DNA of 64,000 bases from Bacteroides coprosuis DSM 18011 (GCA_000212915.1 CM001167.1:1232780-1296779), one strand, 5' to 3'. Shown: positions 34,567 to 44,150, counted from the stretch's first letter. Numbers and translations: made by a program. The notes: a model not told the origin generated them from the sequence alone.

Positions 34567-37500
34567 TTAGAACTTAAGTCTTACATTGAAACCAATGTTT
34601 CTTGTACTTGGCATCATGAAGTAGTCAACACCTTGATAGTAGTTTCCTGTTGAAGCAACCGCTTCTGGATCAAATGGAGCTTTGTTATAAATCATCCATA
34701 AGTTTTTACCTACTAGCGAAACGGTTAGATCTGCTACATTCCAAAGCATTTTCTTAGGGAATGTGTAGCCGATAGAAGCTTCTTGTAATCTAACGTTGGT
34801 TGCGCTATATGTATAGTATTGAGGCATACCTGATTGAGAACCAATAGCAGTATACCATTTTTCTGCATCGACAATGTCTCCATTGTTAATCATAACACCG
34901 CCTTCATCTCTAGCAGATGCTGTTCTTTGAGATACTCCATAGTTGTCCATTGCTGCTTGTGTTGCAGAGTATACAATACCTCCAATACGTGCTGAAATCA
35001 TAAAGCTAGCATTGAAGTTTTTGTATTTAAAACTGTTTCTCCAAGCCATATTAGCTTTAGGTAGAACGCTTCCTAACTTGATGTCTCCTGATTTTTGAAC
35101 GATAACATCACCAGTTTCTGTTACTTTAATGTCTCCATTATCATCTCTGTGTAAGTCAGTAATAGAATATAGATCACCTAGAGTACCACCTTCTTTTAAA
35201 ATAAAACGAGCTTTTGCTAAACCACCAATATCTAGACGATCTTTATTGATTATTTCGCCAGCACTTGTTCTATAGTTTGTTACAAGTTCTTTAATTTTAT
35301 TTTTGTTTGCACTAAATGTATAGTTTGAAGCCCAAGAGAAGTCACCCCATGTATTATCATAACCTAGAGCAAGCTCAATACCTTGGTTTTGCACTTTACC
35401 AGTTTGAATGATGAATGATTTATATCCTGATGAGGTTGATATTTGAGGGTCAAATGTTTGATTCTTTGTAACAGTATGATAATAACTTACGTCTAAGTTA
35501 AAATGATCAAATAATTTTGCAGTTAAACCAACTTCCCATGAATCTGTTCTTTCCGGTTTTAAGTTAAATGTATCGGCATAATCTGTAGCTAAGTCCCAGA
35601 TTTTACCTTCGTTATCCCAACCATGAGTAATATTAGCTAAATAACGTCTAAATGGTGAACCTACTGAAGCGTAAGAAGCACGTAGTTTCATGTAGCTAAT
35701 TTGTTGAGGTAGGCTAAAGATCTCTGATAAAACAAATGATGTACCGATAGATGGATAAAAGAACGATTTATTTTCGGAGTTTCTACCAGCTAATTGAGAT
35801 GGCCAGTCATTACGACCTGTAAGCGTTAAGTAGTAAGCACCTTTATAACCTAGTTCTGCACTAGCAAAAATCGATTGAACTTGTTCGTGCCAACCACCAT
35901 CAATACGTTTAGTTTTGTTGTCATCAAGTTGTAAAACAGTGAATATATTAGCTAATCCATCTTCACGGATAGGACCTCTGTTTTGTAAAAAGTCTTCTCT
36001 TTTATCAGTATATGATGTACCAATATTGGCATGAATGGATAAATGATTATCAAATGTTTTATTGATATTCACTAAGAAGTCGGCATAAGTTTGTTTATTC
36101 TTAGTAGTTGTGATGCCATACAAACCATTATCAGAACCTTCAGCAATTGTTTTATTTGTAGTCGCATAGTATTTTTCAGTAAAATCATTTACTGAGTTAT
36201 CTACACGCACACGACCTGATACGTTTAACCAATCTAAGATATCGTAGCTAACACTTGCATTAAGCATATAACGATCTTTTTTGTTTTCACGTAGATTGCG
36301 GTGTGCAATCCAATATGGGTTTTGTCCAGTAAATTCGTCAATACCATAAGGCCAGTGTTGTGTGTTTATTTTACGAGTTGGATCATAACGTTCGTACATT
36401 TTTACATCTTCCCAATCACCACCACGAGGGAATAGGTAAGTGGTCACAAGAGGGTTCCCATAAACACCTTGGTTTACCATATTCATGTCTTTCTGCTTGA
36501 TGTAGCTAGCACCTAAGTCTAAGTGTAACTTATCGTTTAGAGCAGAAGTCGTGTTGCGGAATGTAAAGTTATAACGATCGTAATCATTATTGGGAACTAA
36601 GCCAATAGAGTTTACTGCACTAGCAGAAGCATAAGTTTGGTTCTTATCAGTACCTGTAGAAAAAGATAAAGACTCTGTTGATACAATACCTGTTCTAAAG
36701 AAATCATCTTTAGGGTTAAAACAGTAATTGTTATATGGAGTTAATCTATTACCCCAACTTTGGTCTAAAGATCCTCCTTTACTACCTGTTCCATAAGTGT
36801 TTTGGAATTCTGGTAGAACAAAGGGTTTTAAGAAATCTGTATTTTGAGTAAAAGTAAGACTAGTATGTCCTGCTTTACCTTTCTTTGTTGTAATAACTAT
36901 AGCTCCATTAGCCGCTTCAGAACCGTAAAGGGCAGCAGCTGCAGCACCTGTTAATACAGACATAGATTCGATATCCTCTGGGTTAATATCAGCAATAGCT
37001 TCAGATGAACCAGCCGAGTCGAATTCCGTACCACCTTCTTTACCCATATTGTACATAGGAACACCATCAATTACGTAAAGTGCGTTGCTTGATTGTGATA
37101 TACTCTTTACACCACGCATAACCACCTTACTAGCTCCACCTACACCAGATGAACTTGAGTTGATAGTTACACCAGCTACTTTACCTGAAAGTGAGTTAAT
37201 GAAGTTTGCATCCTTGTTTGTAAGAAGCTCATCGTTTTTAACTTCTTGAACATTGTAGCTAAGAGCCTTAGATTCACGTTTGATACCTAGTGCAGTAACT
37301 ACAACTTCATTTAAAAGTTGATTGTCTGGTAAAAGTTGTACTGAATAATTGTTCTTACTTGTTACTTTGTAGTTTACAGCCTTATAACCAATATAAGAAA
37401 CGATAAATGTATCGCCTTCAGATACTTCTAGAGTGAAGTTACCATCAAAATCAGTGATAGTACCAGTTCCTTTATCTTTTATTGATACGTTTACACCAAT

Positions 37501-37881
37501 AAGAGGTTCATTGTTCTCATCGATAACTGTACCTGTAATTTTTTTCGAAACAGGAGCTTGTTTTGATTCAGCAACAATCATGATGTAATTGTTGTCTATT
37601 TTATAAGTGAACCCTGTTCCTTCTAATGTTTTGGCTAAAGCTTCTTCAACTGATGCGTTTTTTAAGTTTAAATCGATCGAACGATTTTCACCTAGTTGTG
37701 AAGCATTATAACCGATAGACATATTAGATTGTTTCTCGATTTGTTCGAGAGCTTTTGTTATTGTAATCTTCCCTTTAGGAATTGTAACTCGAGCATTTGC
37801 TTGAGCATAAAGTCCTGTATGAAACAACAGAAGACCTACAAAAACAATAAGTGTTTTTGCTTTTTTTAAAATAAAATTCAT
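34567..37881 (-). CDS. SusC/RagA TonB-dependent outer-membrane transporter with STN domain
   Basis: 1,104 residues from the ATG at 37881 (MNFILKKAKTLIVFVGLLLF, a proper signal peptide). The in-frame ATG at 37941 would put 20 charged residues before it. Order: signal peptide to about 27, STN (secretin/TonB short N-terminal) domain about 35-95, CarboxypepD_reg-like domain about 110-190 (GTVIDENNEPLIGVNVSIK), plug about 200-330 with ALYVIDGVPM, then the barrel ending in an aromatic residue. The STN domain is the part that signals to a FecR anti-sigma factor, which is encoded immediately upstream. Confidence 0.95.
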   Translation of the reverse strand: MNFILKKAKTLIVFVGLLLFHTGLYAQANARVTIPKGKITITKALEQIEKQSNMSIGYNASQLGENRSIDLNLKNASVEEALAKTLEGTGFTYKIDNNYIMIVAESKQAPVSKKITGTVIDENNEPLIGVNVSIKDKGTGTITDFDGNFTLEVSEGDTFIVSYIGYKAVNYKVTSKNNYSVQLLPDNQLLNEVVVTALGIKRESKALSYNVQEVKNDELLTNKDANFINSLSGKVAGVTINSSSSGVGGASKVVMRGVKSISQSSNALYVIDGVPMYNMGKEGGTEFDSAGSSEAIADINPEDIESMSVLTGAAAAALYGSEAANGAIVITTKKGKAGHTSLTFTQNTDFLKPFVLPEFQNTYGTGSKGGSLDQSWGNRLTPYNNYCFNPKDDFFRTGIVSTESLSFSTGTDKNQTYASASAVNSIGLVPNNDYDRYNFTFRNTTSALNDKLHLDLGASYIKQKDMNMVNQGVYGNPLVTTYLFPRGGDWEDVKMYERYDPTRKINTQHWPYGIDEFTGQNPYWIAHRNLRENKKDRYMLNASVSYDILDWLNVSGRVRVDNSVNDFTEKYYATTNKTIAEGSDNGLYGITTTKNKQTYADFLVNINKTFDNHLSIHANIGTSYTDKREDFLQNRGPIREDGLANIFTVLQLDDNKTKRIDGGWHEQVQSIFASAELGYKGAYYLTLTGRNDWPSQLAGRNSENKSFFYPSIGTSFVLSEIFSLPQQISYMKLRASYASVGSPFRRYLANITHGWDNEGKIWDLATDYADTFNLKPERTDSWEVGLTAKLFDHFNLDVSYYHTVTKNQTFDPQISTSSGYKSFIIQTGKVQNQGIELALGYDNTWGDFSWASNYTFSANKNKIKELVTNYRTSAGEIINKDRLDIGGLAKARFILKEGGTLGDLYSITDLHRDDNGDIKVTETGDVIVQKSGDIKLGSVLPKANMAWRNSFKYKNFNASFMISARIGGIVYSATQAAMDNYGVSQRTASARDEGGVMINNGDIVDAEKWYTAIGSQSGMPQYYTYSATNVRLQEASIGYTFPKKMLWNVADLTVSLVGKNLWMIYNKAPFDPEAVASTGNYYQGVDYFMMPSTRNIGFNVRLKF

Positions 37882-38050
37882 AAAACTTTTTTTGTGTTGT
37901 TTAGTACTAGTTGATTGACTCTCTTTTGTGATATATAGCACTAGTCACACTATACATTATGGAGTCTTTACTAATTGTTAAATGATTTTTGGTTTTACAT
38001 ATATTGATTTGACTTTAATATTTCTATGATTTAAGGTTTTAGGTTAAATG

Positions 38051-39016
38051 TTAATTAAGGTAACAGACTTCATTATCTATTGTAAAGCTAACGCCAGATA
38101 CAACTTGAATAACACTCATTACTTCTTCTAGTGATGCGTCTCTACGGAATCTGAAGTTAAATTTATCTTCTTTGTGTATTACACTATGCGGATATTGAAA
38201 CTTGACAGGGAATCTTCTTTCCAATACTCTAATAATTTCAGCTATACTTTTATTTTGGATGGAAATTTCTCCCCTTTGCCAAGCAGTAATAATTTCTTTA
38301 TCGATGCGATCTTTTTTTGATACAGCAGATTTTCTGTTGAAAGTTATTTGTTCCTCAGGAGTTAGAATTACTTGTGTTTGATCTATTAAATTATCTACAG
38401 CTATACTGCCAGAAAGTAATGTTGCGGTTATTGTAGGTTCTTCCGGATATGCTTCAACATTGAATTCTGTACCAAGAGCTGTAATGTTTAAGTTGGAAGT
38501 TTTAACGATAAAAGGTTGAGCAGGATTCTTTTTCACATTAAATGTTGCTTCACCAATAAGATATACACTACGAGTTTTACCAGTAAACTCATTAGGGTAT
38601 AAGAGGGTGGTTTTGGAATTTAAGTATACCAATGTACCATCTGGTAGATAGATAGAATCTACTTGAGCTATTGGTGTGAATTCTTCTATCAAATCAGTGT
38701 TAACGGAGTGTTTTCCTTCTAGCATCATAAATAATAAAAATCCAGATGTAAGAATGAATAGAGCTGCTATAGATTGCCATATATAAATAGTTTTTCTTTT
38801 CTTCTTACTAAATAGTTTTTCTTTAAATCGATATAAGGATAGCCAAGTAGTTTCAGAAGGTGCAGCAGGAGTATTCTTCCATAAATGTTGGAGTTCCTGA
38901 TCTTTCTCTTCTTTGTGTTCCTCGTCTATCAACCAAGTATAGAAATCATTTCTTATTTCTTCACTTTGGTCGTTTGAAGTGTATTCTTCAATAATATTTT
39001 TTATAGGTTTTTTCAC
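38051..39016 (-). CDS. FecR-family anti-sigma factor
   Basis: 321 residues. A cytoplasmic N-terminal part (1-75) that should hold the sigma factor, one membrane helix at about 80-101 (YIWQSIAALFILTSGFLLFMML), a periplasmic FecR domain (about 115-215: DSIYLPDGTLVYLNSKTTLLYP) and a C-terminal DUF4974 region (about 255-320). It passes the signal from the STN domain of the neighbouring SusC protein to the ECF sigma factor encoded 50 bases upstream. Confidence 0.94.
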   Translation of the reverse strand: MKKPIKNIIEEYTSNDQSEEIRNDFYTWLIDEEHKEEKDQELQHLWKNTPAAPSETTWLSLYRFKEKLFSKKKRKTIYIWQSIAALFILTSGFLLFMMLEGKHSVNTDLIEEFTPIAQVDSIYLPDGTLVYLNSKTTLLYPNEFTGKTRSVYLIGEATFNVKKNPAQPFIVKTSNLNITALGTEFNVEAYPEEPTITATLLSGSIAVDNLIDQTQVILTPEEQITFNRKSAVSKKDRIDKEIITAWQRGEISIQNKSIAEIIRVLERRFPVKFQYPHSVIHKEDKFNFRFRRDASLEEVMSVIQVVSGVSFTIDNEVCYLN

Positions 39017-39066
39017 TTTTTTCTCGGTTCTATTAGTGTAACAATCATATTTGGGCTACTACTCAA

Positions 39067-39603
39067 TCAAAAGAGTAGAAAAATTAAAATAAATGGAATT
39101 TGCTTTAGATCATTTAAAGCAAGATAAATATGTCTTTCCACTGTACGTATTGATAAATTCAGTAATTCAGCTATCTCTTGATTCGATTTTCCACTAAATC
39201 TACTTAGCTTAAAGATGCGTCTTCGCTGTTCTGGCATTTGATCAATTTTCATTTTGTACATTAATTTTAGCTCTTTGCTGTACAAATCTTTTTCGAAGTT
39301 GGGGGTAAAGTCAGGCGTGTCTTTCACATACATAGCATGTTCTTGATACTTCTGCTCAAGTTGTCTTCGCTTAAGCAAATTGAAGATGTGGTTTTTAGTC
39401 ATTGTATAAATATAGCTGGAACTATATTGATCTGATGACCAAATTTCTGGCTGATTCCATATTTTTATAAATATGTCTTGAGCCACATCCTCTGCATCTT
39501 CTTCGTTTTTCAGAATTTTAATTGCAAAACCCTTTACCCTAGGATAGTTTTGCAAAAAATACTTTTCGAAGATTTTTACATTTTTGGGATTAGTGTAAAT
39601 CAT
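39067..39603 (-). CDS. ECF RNA polymerase sigma factor of the PUL
   Basis: 178 residues from the ATG at 39603 (MIYTNPKNVKIFEKYFLQ). The earlier in-frame ATG at 39651 overlaps the -7 element (39649-39656) and is therefore unlikely. Region 2 is seen at about 10-75 (KNEEDAEDVAQDIFIKIW) and region 4 near 120-170 (RRRIFKLSRFSGKSNQEIAELLNLSIRTVERHI). It should direct transcription of the downstream susC operon once FecR releases it. The membrane-anchored partner is encoded next. Confidence 0.94.
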   Translation of the reverse strand: MIYTNPKNVKIFEKYFLQNYPRVKGFAIKILKNEEDAEDVAQDIFIKIWNQPEIWSSDQYSSSYIYTMTKNHIFNLLKRRQLEQKYQEHAMYVKDTPDFTPNFEKDLYSKELKLMYKMKIDQMPEQRRRIFKLSRFSGKSNQEIAELLNLSIRTVERHIYLALNDLKQIPFILIFLLF

Positions 39604-39648
39604 AGATATGTTTAAAAAAAGTTTTATGAATTTGTCTGCAAATTTGAG

Positions 39649-39656
39649 CAAAAATA
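39649..39656 (-). promoter_or_regulatory. -7 element for the ECF sigma gene
   Basis: Minus strand TATTTTTG fits TAnnTTTG. It gives a leader of about 40 nt to the ATG at 39603 and rules out the ATG at 39651. Confidence 0.6.
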
Positions 39657-39921
39657 GATAAAGAATTGTCTATATAAAGGTACTTTTTATTTTTTACTGT
39701 TATTATATCTTAAATATGTGGATTCTTGTTTAGTAGGGTATATTTGTATTTTTGTGGGAATGAGGAAGTTGTTCAGATAAGGCATAGAGAAGTTGATTTT
39801 TGGATTTTATCAGTTCTAAAAGATTAAATTGAATCATAGAATATGAGAAAAGAATGATATCTGTTTATCTTGGTCGGTTAGACTCATTTAATCTTTACAC
39901 TTTCTTTATTCTTAAGCATAA

Positions 39922-39947
39922 AAAAAGCGAAGATATCTTCGCTTTTT
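39922..39947 (-). terminator. Intrinsic terminator after the VOC gene
   Basis: Perfect 26-bp palindrome with 13-bp arms (AAAAAGCGAAGAT and its complement); T-run in either direction. It lies 20 bases past the stop. Confidence 0.85.
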
Positions 39948-39967
39948 AAAATTATGGTGTTGGTTGA

Positions 39968-40348
39968 TTACCACTTTTCTGGTAGTATCTCAATCCAATA
40001 TCCGTCTGGATCAATAATAAAGTAGAGTCCCATTTCTTGGTTTTCAAAGCATACACAATCTAATTGTTTATGGTATTTGCGAACCTCATCATAATCTCCA
40101 GGAACTCTAAAGCATAAATGGCTTTCATTTTCTCCTAACTCGTAGGCTTCCTTATGGTCTCTAAGCCAAGTAAGCTCTAATAAAAAACCAGTCTTATTGT
40201 CCGTTAAGTATACAAGTTCGAAAGAACCATCCTTTGATTGTTTACGATGATGTTCTTTTAATCCTAGAGCTTTACCATAAAACTCTATACTTCTGTTTAA
40301 ATCTGTTACATTGATATTGAAATGATCAAATCTAGCTTGTACATTCAT
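39968..40348 (-). CDS. VOC-superfamily (glyoxalase-like) protein
   Basis: 126 residues, a single glyoxalase I/bleomycin-resistance fold: RFDHFNINVTDLNRSIEFYGKALGL at 6-30, then ESHLCFRV near 77-84 and the C-terminal GLYFIIDPDGYWIEILPEKW. His9, Glu/His in the middle strands and Glu in EILPE match metal ligands of glyoxalase I, so a lactoylglutathione-lyase-like activity is possible. Bacteroidales do not generally make glutathione, so the thiol or substrate is uncertain. Last gene of the minus-strand run that begins with pdxH. Confidence 0.85.
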   Translation of the reverse strand: MNVQARFDHFNINVTDLNRSIEFYGKALGLKEHHRKQSKDGSFELVYLTDNKTGFLLELTWLRDHKEAYELGENESHLCFRVPGDYDEVRKYHKQLDCVCFENQEMGLYFIIDPDGYWIEILPEKW

Positions 40349-40369
40349 GATATTTTAATATTAAAAGTA

Positions 40370-41479
40370 TTACTTACTCCATACATCTATAATCTCACCT
40401 ATATAGAATTTTTGGAGGGCCTTAGCTCCAAGTTCTTTTCTTAAACTTTGATCTACAATAGATTCAGGAGTGATAGATTGAGATAGAATTTTTTTGCATA
40501 CTACTTTAAGGTTAGCCTTGTCTTTACTTGCATTATCTTTGCTATATAGGCTGATACTAAATGTATTGCTGTTTTCAAGAGCATCATATAGTTCCGATCC
40601 AAAAGGAACAAATACACTTGCTATAGGTTTGCCAAATGCGTATCCAAATTCTATTGCATCAATAGGTATATTGTAATATTCCCCATCTTTGGTAATGGTG
40701 ATGACTAGGTTACTATTTCCTATTTGCTCATAAACATTTTTAGGTAAATTTATATCTGTGGAATTAATTGTAGCTGTAGTACCTGCAAATGTTGCCGCAG
40801 GAATAACTTTTTCTGCTGAACCAATATTTGTTGATGGCTTGTTTATTTCTACAGTTGTAGGTTTCATCTCTCTTTGACTAACAGCTGGATGAGGTGCTAA
40901 TCCTATATTTTCTCTTGGAGCAATTTCGTAAAGAGCATTTGTCACATCTTCAAAAAGTTCGTCAAAGTAATCGATAGTTTTAACTCTCCACTTTGATAGA
41001 CCTCTTACTAACTTAGTTTGCGATTTATTTAAGGCTTGTTTATCAGATATCATTTCCTCGGCTGTAAAGCGTTCGTTTTGACCATAGGTATATGATATTT
41101 TATCTACTTTGAGATTGCATTCTCCATCTTTCACTTGAGCAATAAACTGGTAGGTGACTGCTGTTTGATCTAATGATAGAAAAGCCGATTTAAAGACGAT
41201 TGTGTCATTACCTAGTGCAACCAGAGTCCCTTCATCCATGTCTTTATAAACAACACGGCTCATTTGCGTGTTAAAACGTTTTTCCATCCACTTTTCTGCT
41301 TGATTAAAAATCTGTTCTTTCTTTGTGTTTGGAATATGTACGTTTTCTGTGAAAATAACTTTCCCGTCAATTTCAGGAACTGCTCCTGCTAAGTATTTCT
41401 CTTGTTCTCTTTGAGCGAAACTAGGAACTGCAACTCCTAGGAGTAAAATAAATGTGAGTAAATAATTCAAAGGTTTCAT
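40370..41479 (-). CDS. Secreted DUF4468-domain protein
   Basis: 369 residues. Signal peptide 1-22 (LLLGVAVPSFAQ). Residues about 30-135 match the DUF4468 pattern (VPEIDGKVIFTENVHIPNTKKEQIFNQAEKWM ... YQFIAQVKDGECNLKVDKISYTYG), a TBP-like fold of unknown function common in Bacteroidetes. The C-terminal 170 residues are a separate, unrecognised domain. It lies 12 bases downstream of the MBL gene, in the same transcript. Confidence 0.82.
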   Translation of the reverse strand: MKPLNYLLTFILLLGVAVPSFAQREQEKYLAGAVPEIDGKVIFTENVHIPNTKKEQIFNQAEKWMEKRFNTQMSRVVYKDMDEGTLVALGNDTIVFKSAFLSLDQTAVTYQFIAQVKDGECNLKVDKISYTYGQNERFTAEEMISDKQALNKSQTKLVRGLSKWRVKTIDYFDELFEDVTNALYEIAPRENIGLAPHPAVSQREMKPTTVEINKPSTNIGSAEKVIPAATFAGTTATINSTDINLPKNVYEQIGNSNLVITITKDGEYYNIPIDAIEFGYAFGKPIASVFVPFGSELYDALENSNTFSISLYSKDNASKDKANLKVVCKKILSQSITPESIVDQSLRKELGAKALQKFYIGEIIDVWSK

Positions 41480-41491
41480 ATTCTATTTTTA

Positions 41492-42223
41492 TTATAAGTC
41501 CAATTCAAAAGTTTGTCCCTTTTCTTTTATTTCAAGAAATTTAGCTCCGTTTTTTTTGGCTATAGCCTTGAATGCAGATGCTTCTTTATACTCATAGTCA
41601 AAATGCATAGGAGTAAAATACTTTGTACTTATTTTTTCTATAAATTGCTCTGCTCCTAAATAATAATCTTTTTGCATTCTAGGGTCTACAGGGAAAATAA
41701 CTAAATCCATGACTTTATACTTTCTGTAAATCTCTGTTAGCTCTGCTAAGTAAAATTGTTCTGCTTCTAGGCTTTCCTCTTCAGATGCATCACCTTTCCA
41801 ATGCCAGTTATTAAGATCTCCAGCATGGAATATTAATGATTTATTGATGTGGATAAGCATAGATATACCTTGATCGGTAGAGCCAAAAGCTTCAATACTT
41901 AATGTGTCATCTTCATAAGAATCTCCTTTATCTATAAATTCAGCATCTGTTTTCTTGCATAATCTATGATCTAAGATATCCTTAGAAAAAACGTATTGTA
42001 TTTTGGGGTTCTTGTTTCTCCATTCTAAGATAAAGGGATTAAAGTGATCGGGGTGTGCATGAGTACTCAGTACATATATTTTTTTACCAGACTGTAAGAG
42101 TTTGTCATTTACAATACCTGTGTTTATTTTTTGATCACTAGAATCTTGAAAATAGTCTATAATCACAACCGTGTCATCTGTTTCAATAGCAAATCCGCTG
42201 TGAAATATATAATGAAGTTTCAT
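41492..42223 (-). CDS. MBL-fold metal-dependent hydrolase
   Basis: 243 residues, cytoplasmic. The metal motif THAHPDHF has His55, His57, Asp59 and His60; more ligands are expected at HAGDLNNWHW and at the C-terminal MHFDYEY. It resembles UlaG-like/UPF0173 members of the metallo-beta-lactamase superfamily that act as small phosphodiesterases or lactonases. The substrate is unknown. It lies 65 bases downstream of pdxH. Confidence 0.88.
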   Translation of the reverse strand: MKLHYIFHSGFAIETDDTVVIIDYFQDSSDQKINTGIVNDKLLQSGKKIYVLSTHAHPDHFNPFILEWRNKNPKIQYVFSKDILDHRLCKKTDAEFIDKGDSYEDDTLSIEAFGSTDQGISMLIHINKSLIFHAGDLNNWHWKGDASEEESLEAEQFYLAELTEIYRKYKVMDLVIFPVDPRMQKDYYLGAEQFIEKISTKYFTPMHFDYEYKEASAFKAIAKKNGAKFLEIKEKGQTFELDL

Positions 42224-42288
42224 AATTTAGTTTCTTTTGTATGTTGATACTATAAAGATAGAACAACTTTCCAACTTCTTAAGTTTAC

Positions 42289-42933
42289 TTATGGAGCAAG
42301 TCTATTTACTCCCCAGTTACCATTGGCTTGTTCTTCGTACAAAAAGCGATCATGAAGTCGGTTGGGCCTACCTTGCCAAAACTCTACTCGAGTTGGTCTT
42401 ACGGCATAACCACCCCAATTACTTGGTCGCTCAATTTGTCTTCCGATCCACTTTGAAGATTCCATAACAAACTCTTTCATTAGTTTAAATCGGCTAGGAA
42501 TAGGTTGACTTTGCGGTGAGATTCTTGCACCTATTTGACTTTTATAAGGACGAGAATGGAAGTACTCATCGGATATTTCAGGAGCTATTTTTTCGGCAAA
42601 GCCTTCTATATGCACTTGACGTTCTAGTTCATGCCATACAAAGCTTAAGGAAATAGCTGGATTGTTTTGGAGATGTCGCCCTTTTCTACTATTGTAATTG
42701 GTATAGAATACGAATTTCTCGTTTCTTAATTCTTTAAGTAAGACTGTGCGAGTAGCAGGGTGCCCTTCTGGAGAAACTGTGCCAACAAGCATTGCTGTAG
42801 GTTCATTTACATCTTGTTCCATAGCTTCTTGTAGCCACTGCTCAAATAATAAAAAAGGATTATCCGGGATGTTTTTCCCAGACAATCCTTTTTTTGTATA
42901 CTCTTGCCTTACAGATCTTAAATTTAAATCCAT
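42289..42933 (-). CDS. pdxH: Pyridoxamine 5'-phosphate oxidase
   Basis: FMN enzyme that oxidises pyridoxamine or pyridoxine 5'-phosphate to pyridoxal 5'-phosphate. 214 residues, standard. Conserved ATRTVLLKEL...FYTNYNSRKGRHL for FMN, SRPYKSQIGARISPQSQ, and the C-terminal VEFWQGRPNRLHDRF...W.VNRLAP. Codons 14-28 encode a sequence that forms an 18-bp terminator-like hairpin (42851-42894). The upstream dehydrogenase gene ends 60 bases before the ATG. Confidence 0.97.
   Translation of the reverse strand: MDLNLRSVRQEYTKKGLSGKNIPDNPFLLFEQWLQEAMEQDVNEPTAMLVGTVSPEGHPATRTVLLKELRNEKFVFYTNYNSRKGRHLQNNPAISLSFVWHELERQVHIEGFAEKIAPEISDEYFHSRPYKSQIGARISPQSQPIPSRFKLMKEFVMESSKWIGRQIERPSNWGGYAVRPTRVEFWQGRPNRLHDRFLYEEQANGNWGVNRLAP
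42851..42894 (-). terminator. Terminator-like hairpin inside the pdxH coding region
   Basis: Arms 42851-42868 and 42877-42894. On the minus-strand transcript all 18 positions pair with only two G-U pairs, the loop is 8 bases, and the stem ends in six A-U pairs with the U side downstream. It could end the dehydrogenase transcript from upstream or attenuate pdxH. In the plus direction it also has a run of seven T. Confidence 0.6.
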
Positions 42934-42993
42934 AATTGACTTTATTTAAAAGTTAGTGCTATACCTTGTTATTTAGGATAGCATATCAGAGTA

Positions 42994-43995
42994 TTATAGG
43001 GTAACTTCATTCACTAGCTCTTTTCCTTCTGAGAAATCTTTTATGTTTTGTAAAGTTGTATGTGATATGTTACTCAAAGCTTCTTTGGTAAAGAATGCTT
43101 GATGTGAGGTAACAATCACATTATTGAATGATAATAAACGAGCTAAAACGTCGTCATCAATAATACGATCTGATTTATCTTGGTAGAAATATTCTCCTTC
43201 TTCTTCATAAACATCAAGTCCTGCCCAACCCACTTTTTTGCTTTTTAAACCAGCAATTAGTGCATTTGTATTAATAAGTTGACCACGTCCTGTATTTATA
43301 ATCATAACACCTTCCTTCATTTTACCTATTGAATAGTTATTAATCAGGTATTTAGTGTCATCTGTCAACGGACAGTGAAGAGATATAATATCTGCTTTTT
43401 GATATAATTCATCTAATGTAACATATTTAATGTCTTCTTGTTCAGCCCACTTAGTATCTGGGTACAAATCATAGGCTAATATATTTAGACCAAATCCTTT
43501 TAATATGTTAATTAGGATCTTTGCAATTTTGCCAGTTCCAATAATACCTGCAGTTTTGCCATGCATATCGAAACCCAATAGACCATTTAGAGAAAAGTTT
43601 CCATCTCTCGTTCTCCATGTAGCTCTTGGTATACGGCGATTAAGAGCTAGCATTAAAGCTACAGTATGTTCTGCTACAGCATAAGGAGAATAAGCAGGTA
43701 CACGTACTACTTTAATACCAAATTTATCTGCAGCCTCTAGGTCTACATTGTTAAATCCTGCACAGCGTAGTGCAAGTAGTTTTACTCCGTTCTTTGCTAA
43801 TTGCTCAATTACATTAGCATTAGCATTATCATTTACAAAAATACACACTACGTCACACCCTTGTGTCAATAGAATGTTGTTAATACTTAGGTTACCTTGA
43901 TAAAAACGTAAGTCGTAGCCGTAGTCTTCATTGGCTTCTTTGAAAGATGTTTTATCGTATGGCTGAGAGCCAAAAAATGCGATTTTAATACCCAT
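42994..43995 (-). CDS. D-lactate dehydrogenase-like 2-hydroxyacid dehydrogenase
   Basis: NAD-dependent reduction of a 2-keto acid, most likely pyruvate to D-lactate in fermentation. 333 residues. The catalytic Arg is in LLALRCAGFNNVD (about 77), GIIGTGKIAKILI binds NAD, the Glu is in GLDVYEEEGEYF and the His in VTSHQAFFTKEA. This pattern is that of fermentative LdhA. A consensus -7 at 44040-44047 is 45 bases upstream. No separate terminator lies between it and pdxH, except the hairpin inside pdxH. Confidence 0.92.
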   Translation of the reverse strand: MGIKIAFFGSQPYDKTSFKEANEDYGYDLRFYQGNLSINNILLTQGCDVVCIFVNDNANANVIEQLAKNGVKLLALRCAGFNNVDLEAADKFGIKVVRVPAYSPYAVAEHTVALMLALNRRIPRATWRTRDGNFSLNGLLGFDMHGKTAGIIGTGKIAKILINILKGFGLNILAYDLYPDTKWAEQEDIKYVTLDELYQKADIISLHCPLTDDTKYLINNYSIGKMKEGVMIINTGRGQLINTNALIAGLKSKKVGWAGLDVYEEEGEYFYQDKSDRIIDDDVLARLLSFNNVIVTSHQAFFTKEALSNISHTTLQNIKDFSEGKELVNEVTL

Positions 43996-44039
43996 TTTAC
44001 AATCTATAATTTTTTTACCTTAAAATATAATAAACGTCG

Positions 44040-44047
44040 CAAAGATA
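44040..44047 (-). promoter_or_regulatory. -7 element for the dehydrogenase gene
   Basis: Minus strand TATCTTTG, an exact TAnnTTTG. No clear -33 element. Confidence 0.55.
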
Positions 44048-44150
44048 AGAATGTTTTACTTATATATAATATGAAAAGTGAATATTTATAAAATTGGTTA
44101 ACTGTAAAATGGTTGTAAATGAAATAGATTTGTAGTATTGTAGTTAAATT

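Larger units (their letters stand above)
39604..39967. other. Intergenic region upstream of the PUL sigma gene, 364 bp
   Basis: Contains the ECF sigma promoter (39649-39656) and the terminator of the VOC gene (39922-39947). No gene seen in the remaining 260 bp. Confidence 0.75.

Noticed and set aside
28162-39603. Iron or siderophore uptake locus, because of FecR and STN
   Set aside because: The SusD partner, GH18 enzyme and LamG lipoprotein show glycan use; STN-SusC with FecR is common in glycan loci.
39604-39651. Earlier ATG of the ECF sigma factor
   Set aside because: It overlaps the -7 element; the region 2 match begins only after the ATG at 39603.
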